From Chthonomonadales bacterium (lineage in GTDB: Bacteria; Armatimonadota; Chthonomonadetes; Chthonomonadales; CAJBBX01): a DNA stretch of 48,032 nt. The DNA lies in contig JAAYVH010000325.1 of NCBI GenBank assembly GCA_012517255.1, forward strand, positions 1 through 48,032, given 5' to 3'. Under the pieces are notes generated by a model. That model did not search any database, was not told where the DNA came from, and saw only the letters and a program-made list of their open reading frames with translations. A program made the position numbers and the translations under genes. Within the stretch, counting starts at the first letter, position 1. Each line of letters begins with the position of its first letter. Positions 24,467 through 34,737 of this stretch are shown here, piece after piece.

Positions 24467-26746
24467 ATGAGTACACTGAGCAACGAGGCTCTGGCGTATC
24501 ACAGCCGCCCGCCAGCCGGCAAGCTGGAAATCGCACCGACCAAGCCCTGCAGTACCCAGAGAGACCTGTCCCTCGCGTATACCCCCGGCGTGGCAGAGCC
24601 GTGCCGGCGCATTGCAGCCAGTCCGGAGGACGTCTATCGCTATACCGCCAAGGGCAACCTGGTGGCGATCATCACGAACGGGACAGCCGTTCTCGGTCTG
24701 GGCAATATCGGCCCGCTAGCCGCCAAGCCGGTGATGGAAGGCAAGGCTGTGCTGTTCAAGCGGCTGGCGGACATTGATGCCATTGACATCGAGGTGAACA
24801 CCGAGGATCCCGACGAGTTCGTGCAGACGGTTCGACTGCTTCAGCCGTCGTTCGGCGGGATCAACCTGGAAGACATCCGCGCGCCCGAGTGCTTCGACAT
24901 TGAACAACGGCTGGAAGCCGCCTGCGACATTCCGGTCTTTCATGACGACCAGCACGGAACCGCCATCATCACGGGCGCGGCCCTCATCAACGCTCTGCAG
25001 ATAACGGGCAAGCGCATCGAAGACATTCGTATTGTCTTCATGGGCGCAGGCGCGGCCGCCATAGCCACGGCTCGCTTCTACCTGCTCCTCGGCGCTCGCA
25101 AGGAGAACATCGTTCTCTGTGACCGCACAGGCGTGGTCTACGAAGGCCGCGAAGAAGGCATGAACCCGGTGAAGCAGGAGTTTGCTGCGCGCACTGACGC
25201 GCGAACGGCCGCCGATGCGCTGGCGGGTGCGGACGTGCTAGTCGGGCTATCGTCGGCTGGCACCGTCTCGCAAGCCATGGTGAAGAGCATGGCGCCCCAC
25301 CCAATCATCTTCGCCCTCGCCAATCCTGATCCTGAAATTACCTTCGAGGAAGCGAGAGCCGCTCGGCCCGACGCCATCGTGGCAACAGGACGGTCGGACT
25401 TCCCCAATCAGGTGAACAACGTGCTGGGCTTCCCGTTCATCTTCCGGGGCGCGCTGGACGTGCGGGCCAGGTTCATCAACGAACCGATGAAGATCGCAGC
25501 TGCGCGCGCGCTCGCGGATCTGGCACGAGAGGATGTGCCGGATTCGGTCGTTAGCGCCTATGGCGGCTCCGCCCTTCAGTTCGGTCCCGACTACCTCATT
25601 CCCAAACCGTTTGACCCCCGCGCGCTTCTATGGGTTGCGCCGGCCGTGGCCCAGGCCGCGGTGGAATCGGGGGTTGCACGCATGCCGCTCGACGTCCCGC
25701 GGTATCGCGAGTATCTCGAAGCTCGGATGGGCAAGAGCCGCGAGATGATGCGCGTTGTGATGAACAAAGCCAAGCGCGCGCCAAGGCGCGTGCTGCTCGC
25801 CGCCGGCGATCACGAGAAGATGATCCGCGCTGCACATCAGCTTGCCGACGAGCGCCTCGCGCATCCGATCCTTCTGGGTGACCCGGACATCATCCGCCGC
25901 AAGGCGTCGGATCTCAGGATCGATCTCGGCGCTGTGCAGATCGCGGACGCATCCGACCCTGCGCTGCGGCAGCGATGCGCCGACCGGATCTATGAGCTCC
26001 GGTGTCGCAAGGGAGTGACGGCCTCGGAGGCCATGGACCTGCTGAACAACCATGACTACCTCGGCGCCGCCATGCTCGATCTCGGCGAGGCCGACGCGCT
26101 TGTGACGGGCCTCCAGCACAACTACGGCGATGCTCTTCGGCCCATGCTGGAGATCATCAAGGCCCTGCCCGACTGTCGTATCGCTGCCGGCGTCTACCTC
26201 ATCGCCACGCGCTACGACGTGCTCTTCTTCGCCGACGCTGCCGTCAACATTGACCCCGACCCCGACACGCTGGCCAACGTGGCCATACGCACGGCTCGAC
26301 TCGCGAGCGACTTCGACGTGACGCCCAGGATCGCCATGATCAGCTTTTCCGACTTCGGCAGCGTGCGGCACCCCGAGTCGGAGAAGGTTCGTCTCGCTGT
26401 CGAGCTCGTCCGCTTGCGCCAGCCGGACCTCATCATTGATGGCGAGATGTCCGTCGAGACTGCGCTGAGTACGGCAGCCCTGGTGGAGACCTACCCGTGC
26501 AACCGGCTGCGCCAGCGTGCCAACGTGCTCATTTTCCCGACGCTGTCGGCCGGAACTGTGGCATGTCATATCATGCACAAGCTCGCCAACGCCGACGTGA
26601 TCGGCCCGATCCTCGTCGGCATGCGCAAGGCGGTTCATGTTCTCATGCGCAGCGCGGAAGTGCAGGACATCGTTAACCTTGCCGCTATAGGCGTCGTTCA
26701 GGCCCAGCAGCGCGAGGCCATCAGCCACGAGATCCACTGGGCGTAA
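24467..26746 (+). CDS. maeB: Malic enzyme with phosphotransacetylase-like C-terminal domain
   Basis: A 759-residue cytosolic enzyme that converts malate to pyruvate and CO2 while reducing NAD(P). N-terminal malic domain: [28 protein letters not shown] and the metal-binding [13 protein letters not shown]. The nucleotide site is [14 protein letters not shown]. From about residue 430 to the end is the phosphate acetyltransferase-like domain found in MaeB hybrids ([40 protein letters not shown]), which senses acetyl-CoA in characterised members. It lies inside the hydrogenase maturation string, 73 bases after hypB and 57 before hypF, which is unusual. Confidence 0.96.
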   Translation: MSTLSNEALAYHSRPPAGKLEIAPTKPCSTQRDLSLAYTPGVAEPCRRIAASPEDVYRYTAKGNLVAIITNGTAVLGLGNIGPLAAKPVMEGKAVLFKRLADIDAIDIEVNTEDPDEFVQTVRLLQPSFGGINLEDIRAPECFDIEQRLEAACDIPVFHDDQHGTAIITGAALINALQITGKRIEDIRIVFMGAGAAAIATARFYLLLGARKENIVLCDRTGVVYEGREEGMNPVKQEFAARTDARTAADALAGADVLVGLSSAGTVSQAMVKSMAPHPIIFALANPDPEITFEEARAARPDAIVATGRSDFPNQVNNVLGFPFIFRGALDVRARFINEPMKIAAARALADLAREDVPDSVVSAYGGSALQFGPDYLIPKPFDPRALLWVAPAVAQAAVESGVARMPLDVPRYREYLEARMGKSREMMRVVMNKAKRAPRRVLLAAGDHEKMIRAAHQLADERLAHPILLGDPDIIRRKASDLRIDLGAVQIADASDPALRQRCADRIYELRCRKGVTASEAMDLLNNHDYLGAAMLDLGEADALVTGLQHNYGDALRPMLEIIKALPDCRIAAGVYLIATRYDVLFFADAAVNIDPDPDTLANVAIRTARLASDFDVTPRIAMISFSDFGSVRHPESEKVRLAVELVRLRQPDLIIDGEMSVETALSTAALVETYPCNRLRQRANVLIFPTLSAGTVACHIMHKLANADVIGPILVGMRKAVHVLMRSAEVQDIVNLAAIGVVQAQQREAISHEIHWA

Positions 26747-26803
26747 GCGGGCTGCTGCCATCGTAGTAATGGTTGATATGTACGGGATGGATGCGGCGGG
26801 CCG

Positions 26804-29131
26804 TTGACGGACTCCGTGCGAGTTAGGGTCGCCTTCAGGGGTGTCGTTCAGGGCGTCGGTTTCCGACCGTCCGTCTTCCGGCTGGCGACCTCCCTCAACC
26901 TGACCGGATGGGTCGTGAACACGCCGGACGGCGCGCTGGCCGAGGTTGAGGGTCCACGCGGAGCCGCCGAACGCTTCCTGCTTGAGGTGAAGGGAGCCCT
27001 CCCACCACGCGCATCGGTCTACAGCATGGAGGCCACCTGGCTGGACCCTGCCGGATATGCAGACTTCGAGATCCGCGAGAGCATCCAGCTGGGCTCACGC
27101 ATTGCGCTCGTACCCCCAGACATCGCCACCTGCCACGAGTGTCTGGCCGAGATGCGCGACCCGAACGATCGGCGCTATCGGTATCCGTTCGTCAACTGCA
27201 CCAACTGCGGGCCGCGATTCAGCATCATCGCGCGCCTGCCGTACGACAGGCCGCACACGACGATGGCCGGTTTTGCCATGTGTGCGGCGTGCCGGCGCGA
27301 GTATGAGGATCCACTCGATCGGCGGTTCCATGCCCAGCCCAACGCATGTCCGGCGTGCGGTCCGCACATCGCGCTCTGGTCGTCCGACGGCGCGACGCTT
27401 GCAGAGCGCGACGCAGCCCTCATCGGCGCGGTGGAGGCGTTGCGTGGCGGCCATATCGTCGCCATAAAGGGACTGGGAGGCTTTCACCTCTTGGCGCTGG
27501 CCGACGCCGACGACGTGATACGGCGATTGCGCTCCCGCAAGCGTCGCGAAGAGAAGCCCCTGGCGCTCATGTGCCCATCGCTGGACTGCGCTCGCGCGCT
27601 CTGCCTCATGGAGCCGCTTGAGGAACGATCGTTGACAGGCCCCGAGCATCCGATCGTCCTCATGCGCAAGCGCCCGAGCCCTGACCGGGCCATCTCCGAG
27701 CTGATCGCGCCGGGAAACCCGTATCTGGGGATCATGCTCCCCTACACGCCGCTGCATCATCTGATCATGGCGGAGCTCGACGGGCCGGTGGTGGCAACGA
27801 GCGGCAACGCCAGCGACGAGCCGATCTGCACCGACGAGCATGAGGCGCTCGAACGGCTCGCGGGCATCGCGGACTGTTTCCTTGTCCACAACCGACCCAT
27901 CCATCGCCATGTGGACGATTCCATCGTTCGCATCGTGGCCGGACAGGAGCAGGTGCTCCGCCGAGCGCGCGGCTTCGCTCCTCTGCCGGTTGCTCTGCCG
28001 CATGAAGGGCCGGTCACCCTCGCCACCGGCGCGCATCTCAAGAACGCCGTCGCTCTGGCCACGGGCAGTCAGGTCTACATCAGCCAGCACATCGGCGACC
28101 TCGACACGCGCCCCGCACGCGAAGCTCATGTTCGGGTCGCCGAGGATCTCCTCACGCTGTATGAGGCTGCACCTGCTCTCATAGCATGTGACGCTCACCC
28201 TGACTATGCATCGAGCATCGAAGCCCGGCGACGATCGGATCGCGCGGCATCGGCAGAGCACGGCCAGCCTCTGCCGCAGCTTGTGAGGGTCCAGCACCAC
28301 TACGCCCACGTCCTGAGCTGCATGCTGGAGAACGGTCTCGAGCCGCCGGCTCTGGGAGTATCGTGGGACGGCACCGGACTCGGCGATGACGGCACGATCT
28401 GGGGCGGCGAGTTTCTCCAGATCACGCAAACCGGCTACGCCCGAGTCGGGTATCTGCGCACCTTCCGATTGCCGGGAGGAGACGCCGCCATGCGCGAACC
28501 ACGGCGCAGCGCTGTGGGAGTTCTCTACGAGATCGCTGGCGAGCGGGCTCTGCGCATGGTGCAGACGGACGATCCATCCTGGGATGACACATCCGCTCCA
28601 GTCCTGGCCAGAATGCTGGAGTCGGGCGTGAACTCGCCGCGAACATCCAGCGCCGGGCGACTGTTCGACGCCGTTGCCTGCCTGATCGGGCTGCGCAGTG
28701 TCTCGCGGTTCGAGGGTCAGGCGGCCATGGAACTCGAGTGGGCTATCCGGAACGATGTGCCTCCCGCTTCGTACAGACTAGCGGTACGCGACGAAGGTCT
28801 GGCCGCGATCCTGGACTGGGAGCCGATGATCGCCGCCATTGGCGACGATCATTCGGCGGGCGTGCCGTTGCCCGCGATCGCCCGCGGGTTTCATGAAGCC
28901 CTCATACGAGGTATTGTTGACATGGCGATCCGAGTCGGCCTGGATCGCGTGGTTCTGTCGGGCGGATGCTGGCAGAACCGCTACCTGACGGAGGGCGCCA
29001 TCGCAGCGCTCACTGAGGCGGGTTTCAGGGCCTATATCCACCAGCGCGTCCCACCCAACGATGGAGGCATCGCTCTCGGCCAGGTGGCTGCGGCCCATGC
29101 GTCGCTGGTCGGTTCCGATGGTCGAGAGTAG
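26804..29131 (+). CDS. hypF: Carbamoyltransferase HypF
   Basis: A 775-residue enzyme that activates carbamoyl phosphate and passes the carbamoyl group to the C-terminal Cys of HypE, the source of the cyanide ligands. Acylphosphatase domain: GVVQGVGFRPSVFRLA. Two zinc-finger-like modules follow: CHECLAEM with CTNCGPRF, and CAACRREY with CPACGPHI. Then the YrdC-like domain (IKGLGGFHLLALADADDVIR, KPLALMCPS). The Kae1-like domain has QHHYAHVLSCM, VSWDGTGLGDDGTIWGGEF and VLSGGCWQNRYL. TTG 26804 is the only reasonable start upstream of the acylphosphatase fold; GTG 26816 is possible. Confidence 0.96.
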   Translation: MTDSVRVRVAFRGVVQGVGFRPSVFRLATSLNLTGWVVNTPDGALAEVEGPRGAAERFLLEVKGALPPRASVYSMEATWLDPAGYADFEIRESIQLGSRIALVPPDIATCHECLAEMRDPNDRRYRYPFVNCTNCGPRFSIIARLPYDRPHTTMAGFAMCAACRREYEDPLDRRFHAQPNACPACGPHIALWSSDGATLAERDAALIGAVEALRGGHIVAIKGLGGFHLLALADADDVIRRLRSRKRREEKPLALMCPSLDCARALCLMEPLEERSLTGPEHPIVLMRKRPSPDRAISELIAPGNPYLGIMLPYTPLHHLIMAELDGPVVATSGNASDEPICTDEHEALERLAGIADCFLVHNRPIHRHVDDSIVRIVAGQEQVLRRARGFAPLPVALPHEGPVTLATGAHLKNAVALATGSQVYISQHIGDLDTRPAREAHVRVAEDLLTLYEAAPALIACDAHPDYASSIEARRRSDRAASAEHGQPLPQLVRVQHHYAHVLSCMLENGLEPPALGVSWDGTGLGDDGTIWGGEFLQITQTGYARVGYLRTFRLPGGDAAMREPRRSAVGVLYEIAGERALRMVQTDDPSWDDTSAPVLARMLESGVNSPRTSSAGRLFDAVACLIGLRSVSRFEGQAAMELEWAIRNDVPPASYRLAVRDEGLAAILDWEPMIAAIGDDHSAGVPLPAIARGFHEALIRGIVDMAIRVGLDRVVLSGGCWQNRYLTEGAIAALTEAGFRAYIHQRVPPNDGGIALGQVAAAHASLVGSDGRE

Positions 29132-29145
29132 AGGGGGTTTGTCCT

Positions 29146-29424
29146 ATGTGTCTGGCAGTGCCGGGCAAAGTCATCGCTATCGCCGAGCCTGACGGGGCCG
29201 ACGCTTCACCGCTCCTGCGCACCGGTACGGTGGACTTCGGCGGCGTGACCAAAGAAGTGAACATGGCCTACGTGCCAGATGCCAAGATGGGCGACTACGT
29301 AGTGGTCCATGTAGGCTTCGCAATCAGCGTGATGGATGAGAACGAGGCCAACCAGGTATTCGAGTATCTGCGCCAGATGGATGAGGCCGGCGATCTCGCG
29401 CCCGACCGTTCCCCGACAGCATGA
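29146..29424 (+). CDS. hypC: Hydrogenase maturation chaperone HypC
   Basis: A 92-residue OB-fold protein that, with HypD, holds the Fe(CN)2CO unit and delivers it to the large subunit. The N-terminus [12 protein letters not shown] provides the essential Cys2. [19 protein letters not shown] and [17 protein letters not shown] are family-typical. AGGGGG precedes the start, 15 bases after hypF. The end overlaps hypD by four bases (ATGA). Confidence 0.97.
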   Translation: MCLAVPGKVIAIAEPDGADASPLLRTGTVDFGGVTKEVNMAYVPDAKMGDYVVVHVGFAISVMDENEANQVFEYLRQMDEAGDLAPDRSPTA

Positions 29425-30551
29425 GGTTCGTAGACGAGTACAGGAGCTCGGCCGACGCGCAGCGCCTGGCCGCGCGCATCGCCGACGTTGTGCGATCCGA
29501 CTGGACGATCATGGAGGTCTGCGGCGGCCAGACCCATTCCATCGTCAGGTTCGGCCTCGATCAGATGCTGCCGGAACAGATCACGCTCGTGCACGGTCCC
29601 GGATGTCCCGTCTGCGTGACGCCGTTGGAGATGATTGATCGCGCCATCGCGATCGCGTCGCGCCCTGAGGTGATCTTCTGTTCGTTCGGCGACATGCTGC
29701 GCGTGCCGGGCTCGTCGCAGGACCTGATGTCCGCCAAGGCATCGGGCGCGGACGTGCGGATGGTCTACTCGCCGCTGGATGCGGTTGAGCTGGCCCGGGC
29801 CAACCCGGACCGCGAGGTGGTGTTCTTTGCCGTCGGCTTCGAGACGACGGCTCCCGCCAATGCCGGAGCCGTTGAAATGGCGCGAGTCCAGAACCTGCGC
29901 AACTTCTCCGTGCTCGTGTCTCATGTGCTCGTCCCGCCTGCCATCACAGCCATCCTTAGCTCGCCGGACTGCCGCGTCAACGGGTTCCTCGCAGCGGGCC
30001 ATGTGTGCACGATTACCGGCTGTCTTGAGTACGAGCCGATCGCCGCGCAATACCGAGTCCCCATCGTGGTCACGGGTTTTGAACCGGTGGATATCCTGCA
30101 GGGCGTGCTCATGTGCGTGGAGCAGTTGGAGCGCAGACGGCACACCGTCGAGAACCAGTACGCGCGATCGGTCCGCCGTGAGGGCAACCCCGCAGCCATG
30201 GCTATGATCGGCAAGGTCATGGAGGTGACCGATCGGACGTGGCGCGGGATCGGCGCCATTCCCATGAGCGGCCTTCGGCTTCGCGATGCCTATGCGGATT
30301 TCGATGCCGAACGCAAGTTCGACGTCGGCTCGATCACGGCGCAGGAGTCGCCCGACTGCATCAGCGGGCTGGTGCTCCAGGGCCTCAGACGGCCCAACCA
30401 ATGCGCGGCATTCGGAACGATGTGCACGCCAGAGCATCCGCTGGGCGCCACCATGGTCTCGTCGGAGGGCGCATGCGCTGCATACTATCGGTATCGGCGC
30501 ACACCCGCCGCTGGCGCTGCCCAGCCGACGCACGCCGGACATCAACCATGA
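29421..30551 (+). CDS. hypD: Hydrogenase maturation factor HypD
   Basis: A 376-residue [4Fe-4S] scaffold where the iron ligands are assembled with HypC and HypE. Conserved Cys motifs [35 protein letters not shown] and AGHVCTITG are visible. The cluster-binding C-terminal Cys set is in [18 protein letters not shown] and [12 protein letters not shown]. The last 17 residues are extra, Ala/Pro/His-rich. It overlaps hypC and hypE by four bases at each end, so the three are very likely translated as a unit. Confidence 0.97.
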   Translation: MRFVDEYRSSADAQRLAARIADVVRSDWTIMEVCGGQTHSIVRFGLDQMLPEQITLVHGPGCPVCVTPLEMIDRAIAIASRPEVIFCSFGDMLRVPGSSQDLMSAKASGADVRMVYSPLDAVELARANPDREVVFFAVGFETTAPANAGAVEMARVQNLRNFSVLVSHVLVPPAITAILSSPDCRVNGFLAAGHVCTITGCLEYEPIAAQYRVPIVVTGFEPVDILQGVLMCVEQLERRRHTVENQYARSVRREGNPAAMAMIGKVMEVTDRTWRGIGAIPMSGLRLRDAYADFDAERKFDVGSITAQESPDCISGLVLQGLRRPNQCAAFGTMCTPEHPLGATMVSSEGACAAYYRYRRTPAAGAAQPTHAGHQP

Positions 30552-31591
30552 ACATAGAAGGCCCCGTCTGCCCTGTCCCGCTGTCGCGATACCCGGCCAT
30601 CGTCATGGCTCACGGCGGCGGCGGTCGCCTCATGCGCGACCTCATCGAGAACGCGTTCATCAGCGCCTTTGGAGCCGTCGGCGACAGGCCTGCGCATGAC
30701 TCCGCGGCGCTGGATCTGCCAACCGCAAGAATAGCCTTCACCACCGACTCGTTCTTGATCAGGCCGTTATACTTCCCGAACGCGGACATCGGCGAGCTCG
30801 CCGTATACGGCACGGTCAACGACCTTGCGATGGGAGGCGCCCGCCCGCTCTATCTCAGCGCATCCTTCATCCTCGAGGAAGGGCTTCCCGTCGACACTCT
30901 GATGCGTGTCGTCCAATCCATGAGCCGGGCAGCAGCCGACACGGGTGTCGCCATTGTCACAGGAGACACCAAGGTCGTGGAGAAGGGGCGGTGTGACGGG
31001 ATGTACATCACGACTGCGGGCGTGGGCTCTCTGGAGTGCGTCGGCACGATCGGTCCTGCCGAGGTGCGAGAGGGAGACACGGTGATCGTGAGCGGCGACC
31101 TCGGTCGCCACGGAATCGCAGTCATGGCCGTGCGGGAGGGCTTCGCATTCGGCACCCAGATCGTGAGCGACTGCGCTCCGCTCTGGGATCCTGTTCAGGC
31201 GCTGCTGGCCTCTGGTGCCGAGGTGCACTGTCTGCGAGATCTCACCCGAGGCGGTCTTGCGAGCGCGCTAGTCGAGATCGCCGAGTCAGCCCATATCGAA
31301 GTCACGGTAACCGAGGAGGCCATACCGGTTGCCGACGCGGTGCGTTCTGCCTGCGAGATACTGGGATACGACCCTCTGCACGTCGCCAACGAAGGCCGTT
31401 TCGTGGCGTTCGTTCGATCGGATCACGCCGATCGGGCCATCGAGGCTCTGCGAACCTGTGCGGTGAGCGCCGACGCCGTGTCTATCGGGCGGGTGACCGC
31501 GCGCGGCGAAGGCCGAGTGTTGCTCCGCACGGTGGGCGGTCTTCGTCCAGTTGACATGCTGAGCGGCGAGCAGCTTCCCCGCATCTGCTAG
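30548..31591 (+). CDS. hypE: Hydrogenase maturation dehydratase HypE
   Basis: A 347-residue PurM-like ATPase that dehydrates the carbamoylated C-terminal Cys to thiocyanate, giving cyanide for the active site. It has [31 protein letters not shown] and [14 protein letters not shown]. It ends in PRIC, the required terminal cysteine. ATG 30548 overlaps the hypD stop (ATGA); a longer reading into hypD is not real. Last gene of the hydrogenase block. Confidence 0.97.
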   Translation: MNIEGPVCPVPLSRYPAIVMAHGGGGRLMRDLIENAFISAFGAVGDRPAHDSAALDLPTARIAFTTDSFLIRPLYFPNADIGELAVYGTVNDLAMGGARPLYLSASFILEEGLPVDTLMRVVQSMSRAAADTGVAIVTGDTKVVEKGRCDGMYITTAGVGSLECVGTIGPAEVREGDTVIVSGDLGRHGIAVMAVREGFAFGTQIVSDCAPLWDPVQALLASGAEVHCLRDLTRGGLASALVEIAESAHIEVTVTEEAIPVADAVRSACEILGYDPLHVANEGRFVAFVRSDHADRAIEALRTCAVSADAVSIGRVTARGEGRVLLRTVGGLRPVDMLSGEQLPRIC

Positions 31592-31639
31592 AGGAGTCTC
31601 ACAGAGCCTCGGCGAACCTCACGGTGACAGGCTAGTGCC

Positions 31640-31670
31640 GCCGTCAACGCACGAACCGGGCATTGACGGC
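31640..31670 (+). terminator. Hairpin after hypE, possible terminator
   Basis: GCCGTCAA (31640-31647) and TTGACGGC (31663-31670) form a perfect eight-pair stem around 15 bases, 49 bases past the hypE stop. No T-run follows. Position at the end of the hydrogenase block supports a terminator or transcript-protecting role. Confidence 0.4.
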
Positions 31671-31704
31671 ACGCGTCACTTCCTGCAGATACGCGGAGGT
31701 ACCC

Positions 31705-32982
31705 ATGACCCGAATCATCTACCGGCGCCTCGTCCTTGTTGGCCTGGCGCTTCTCCTGTGTGCCGCCGTTGCGCATGCCCAACGTCGCGACGGCTTCGTT
31801 GATCTCTTCAATGGCCGCAACCTCGACGGCTGGCAACTGCTTGACAAAGCCGGCGTCGGCTACATCGTCGAGAATGGCGTCCTGGTCGCTCCATCGGATG
31901 GCGGCGGCAACCTGTACTCCGATCGCGACTACTCGGACTTCGTGCTCCGCTTCGAGTTCAAGCTCGACAAGGCCGGCAACAACGGCGTAGCGATCCGAAC
32001 GCCGCTGGGCGGCCATGCCGCCTACGATGGCATGGAAGTCCAGATTCTGGACGACTACGACCCCATGTACGCCAACCTCGAGCCCGGCCAGTACTGCGGC
32101 TCGATCTACAAAGTCGTGGCCGCCAAGCGGGGCTCGACCAAGAAGGCTGGCCAGTGGAACACCGAGGAGATCACCGCCATTGGCCGCCGCATTACGGTCA
32201 AGATCAACGGCAAGACGATCGTGAATGCTGATCTCAACGCGGTGAGCGACCCGGCAGTTCTCATGGAGCACCCGGGCATGTTGCGCAGCACCGGCAGGAT
32301 CGGCTTCATGGGTCATGGACCCAGCCGCGTCGAGTTCCGCAATATCCGCATTAAGGATCTTGCCAAGCCGGAGAAGGACAACGTCCCCCCGCCGGGCTTC
32401 ACGGCCCTGTTCAACGGCCGTGACCTCAAAGGGTGGAAGGCCCTGGTGGGCGACCCGCCATCGCGGGCCAGGATGACGCCGCAAGAGCTGGCAGAGGCGC
32501 AGCGCAAGGCGGATGTTGAGATGCTCAAGCACTGGACCGTTCAGGACGGCGCGATCGTCTATGACGGCAAGAACAACAGCCTGTGCACGGCCCGCGACTA
32601 CGCTGATTTCGAGATGCTCGTTGATTGGAAGATTCCGCCCGAGGGCGATAGCGGGATCTACCTGAGAGGCACGCCGCAGGTCCAGATCTGGGATCGTCCC
32701 GACGGCTCCGGCGGGCTGTTCAACAATCAGAAGAACCCCAGCAAGCCGCTCGTCAAGGCCGATCGAGCTCCTGGCGAATGGAACAGGTTCCGCATTATGA
32801 TGGTCGGCGAGAAGGTACACGTCTTTCTGAATGAGACGCTGGTTGTTCGCGCCACTGTCATGGAGAACTACTGGGAGCGCGACAAACCGATCTATCCGAC
32901 GGGTCAGATAGAGCTCCAGCATCACGGCAGCCAGCTCTTCTTCAAGAACATCTACATCCGAGAGATACCGCCACAGAAATGA
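31705..32982 (+). CDS. Exported protein with two DUF1080 (3-keto-disaccharide hydrolase-like) domains
   Basis: A 425-residue exported protein. The signal peptide is residues 1-26 (IIYRRLVLVGLALLLCAAV, cut near AHAQ). Two lectin-like DUF1080 units follow: the first opens GFVDLFNGRNLDGWQLL and the second GFTALFNGRDLKGWKAL near residue 214. Both hold the YADFEMLVDWK / YSDFVLRFEFK strand. DUF1080 includes hydrolases acting on 3-keto-glycosides made by Gfo/Idh/MocA dehydrogenases, and one such gene overlaps its end. ATG 31705 follows GCGGAGG. Whether both units are catalytic is not known. Confidence 0.88.
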   Translation: MTRIIYRRLVLVGLALLLCAAVAHAQRRDGFVDLFNGRNLDGWQLLDKAGVGYIVENGVLVAPSDGGGNLYSDRDYSDFVLRFEFKLDKAGNNGVAIRTPLGGHAAYDGMEVQILDDYDPMYANLEPGQYCGSIYKVVAAKRGSTKKAGQWNTEEITAIGRRITVKINGKTIVNADLNAVSDPAVLMEHPGMLRSTGRIGFMGHGPSRVEFRNIRIKDLAKPEKDNVPPPGFTALFNGRDLKGWKALVGDPPSRARMTPQELAEAQRKADVEMLKHWTVQDGAIVYDGKNNSLCTARDYADFEMLVDWKIPPEGDSGIYLRGTPQVQIWDRPDGSGGLFNNQKNPSKPLVKADRAPGEWNRFRIMMVGEKVHVFLNETLVVRATVMENYWERDKPIYPTGQIELQHHGSQLFFKNIYIREIPPQK

Positions 32983-34304
32983 ACGCGCAGATGACCGACT
33001 CACCGTGCCGCGGAGCCTCCGGCGACGGCGCAACGCGGCGAGAGTTCCTCACGGCAGCGGCATGCGGCGCTGGCCTGCTCTTCGGCATCTCGCCGGCCGC
33101 AGCGCGCACCTATCAGGCCAACAGCAAGCTCTCCATCGGCGTCATAGGGGTGGCCAACCGCGGACGCGACAACCTGCAAGGGGTGGCCTCGCAGCAGATC
33201 ACCGCCCTCTGCGACGTCGACTCCGCCTACCTCGATGCCGCCTGCGCGGCATTTCCGGGCGCCGAGCGCTTCGCCGATTTCCGAAAGATGCTCGATCGAG
33301 TCAAGCTCGACGCGGTGGTGATCAGCACGACGGACCACACGCATGCCCCTGCTGCCGCTATGGCGCTCCGTAAAGGGCTCGATGTCTACTGCGAGAAGCC
33401 TCTCACGCATACGGTCCATGAGGCTCGGGTGGTGGCGGATCTGGCACGGCGTCACCAGCGGGTCACGCAGATGGGGACCCAGATTCATGCGGGATCCAAC
33501 TACCGGCGCGTGGTCGAGGCCATCCGGGCAGGCGTCATCGGCCAGGTAGCCGAGGTCCACGTCTGGTGCGACGGCGGCAAGAGCGGCGGCGATCGGCCTA
33601 CGGAGACGCCTCAGGTTCCCCCAACGCTGGACTGGGATCTATGGCTCGGACCGGCGCCTGCACGGCCCTATCATCCGGCCTACGTCCCGCACAACTGGCG
33701 CGGCTGGTGGGACTTCGGAAACGGTACGCTGGGCGACCTCGCCTGCCACCACATGGACCTTCCGTTCTGGGCCCTCGATCTGCGCCACCCGGTAACGGTG
33801 GAAGCTGAGGGGCCGCCGGTCCACCCGGAGAGCACGCCGAGCTGGCTCATTGTCCGCTACGAGTTCCCGGAACGCCAGTCGGGACCCGCTGTAAGCCTGA
33901 CCTGGTACAACGGCGACCGCAGGCCACGCTACTTCGCCGAAGGCAAGCTCCCGTCATGGGGCAATGGCACGCTCTTTGTGGGCAGCAAGGGCATGCTGCT
34001 GGCGGACTACAACCGCCACGTGCTGTTGCCGGAGGGCGAGTTCGCCAACTATCAGCCGCCGCCGCGCACCATACCTGAGAGCATCGGGCACTACGAGGAA
34101 TGGATCGAAGCGTGCAAGAGCCGAGGCTCGACCACCTGCAACTTCGACTACTCGGGCGCGCTTACAGAAGCAGTGCTGCTCGGAAACGTGGCGTATCGCA
34201 GCGGCGAGCGGCTGAACTGGGATGCGCGCAGCCTCCGGGCCAAAGGAGCGCGGCACGCGGACGAGTTCCTGCGCCGGCGCTACCGACGAGGCTGGCGTCT
34301 GTGA
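32979..34304 (+). CDS. Tat-exported Gfo/Idh/MocA family oxidoreductase
   Basis: A 441-residue nicotinamide-dependent oxidoreductase with a twin-arginine signal (ATRREFLTAAACGAGLLFG). The Rossmann half opens LSIGVIGVANRGRDN. EKPLTHTVHEA is the conserved EKP motif, followed by QMGTQIHAGSNYRRV. GDLACHHMDLPFWALDL carries the catalytic-type His-His. Such proteins oxidise sugar hydroxyls, often at C3, with tightly bound cofactor outside the cytoplasm. It overlaps the DUF1080 gene by four bases (ATGA), so an oxidise-then-hydrolyse pair on a glycoside is a fair inference. Substrate unknown. Confidence 0.92.
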   Translation: MNAQMTDSPCRGASGDGATRREFLTAAACGAGLLFGISPAAARTYQANSKLSIGVIGVANRGRDNLQGVASQQITALCDVDSAYLDAACAAFPGAERFADFRKMLDRVKLDAVVISTTDHTHAPAAAMALRKGLDVYCEKPLTHTVHEARVVADLARRHQRVTQMGTQIHAGSNYRRVVEAIRAGVIGQVAEVHVWCDGGKSGGDRPTETPQVPPTLDWDLWLGPAPARPYHPAYVPHNWRGWWDFGNGTLGDLACHHMDLPFWALDLRHPVTVEAEGPPVHPESTPSWLIVRYEFPERQSGPAVSLTWYNGDRRPRYFAEGKLPSWGNGTLFVGSKGMLLADYNRHVLLPEGEFANYQPPPRTIPESIGHYEEWIEACKSRGSTTCNFDYSGALTEAVLLGNVAYRSGERLNWDARSLRAKGARHADEFLRRRYRRGWRL

Positions 34305-34314
34305 TTCAGACGGC

Positions 34315-34647
34315 ATGACACAAGCCGAGCCGGAGCCGCCTCCCGCTCGCTATGTCCTGCCGGAGACGGTCGCCATCGCAGCCGTCGCCCTGGCCGATCT
34401 GCTGGTGACCTCATGGCTGCTCGCCTCGGGAGCAGCGTATGAGGGCAATCCGCTGATGGCCCATGCCTTGCGCCGATGGGGTCCACAGGGCCTCATCGGC
34501 GCCAAAGCCATCCTCATCGGCATCCCGCTTGCCGTGGCTGAGACGGCACGCCGGCGCAACCCGGTTCTCGTGAGGAGCCTGCTTCGAGCGGGCCTCGTGC
34601 TCTACGTTGTCCTGTGGATCATCGGCTTTACTGCGCTGAACCGTTGA
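34315..34647 (+). CDS. Small membrane protein, DUF5658-like
   Basis: A 110-residue protein with three hydrophobic segments (about 18-38, 60-78 and 91-108). ALADLLVTSWLLASGAAYEGNPLM carries the Asp-x-x-x-Thr and Glu-x-Asn-Pro pattern of DUF5658 proteins, followed by GAKAILIGIPLAV. ATG 34315 is 11 bases after the Gfo/Idh/MocA stop. Function is unknown; the match is to a family without a role. Confidence 0.75.
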   Translation: MTQAEPEPPPARYVLPETVAIAAVALADLLVTSWLLASGAAYEGNPLMAHALRRWGPQGLIGAKAILIGIPLAVAETARRRNPVLVRSLLRAGLVLYVVLWIIGFTALNR

Positions 34648-34737
34648 GGGCTTCCGGGTCTGCCGCCCTTTGCTGCAGGTGATGCGCGATCCGGAGCCAG
34701 CATCGGCATTCAGATCCCCGACGTCGCAGCGTCAGCG

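Noticed and set aside
27095-28429. Minus-strand frame of 444 codons opposite hypF
   Set aside because: Lies inside hypF, which has intact domains; no motif in the antisense product.
31663-31691. TTGACG as a -35 for the DUF1080 gene
   Set aside because: No -10 lies at 16-18 bases; the nearest TACG-like hexamer is 21 bases away and overlaps the ribosome site. The hexamer is better explained as an arm of the 31640-31670 hairpin.
31588-33033. Minus-strand frame of 481 codons opposite the DUF1080 gene
   Set aside because: It covers a whole well-supported gene and both of its flanking junctions; no recognisable domain.
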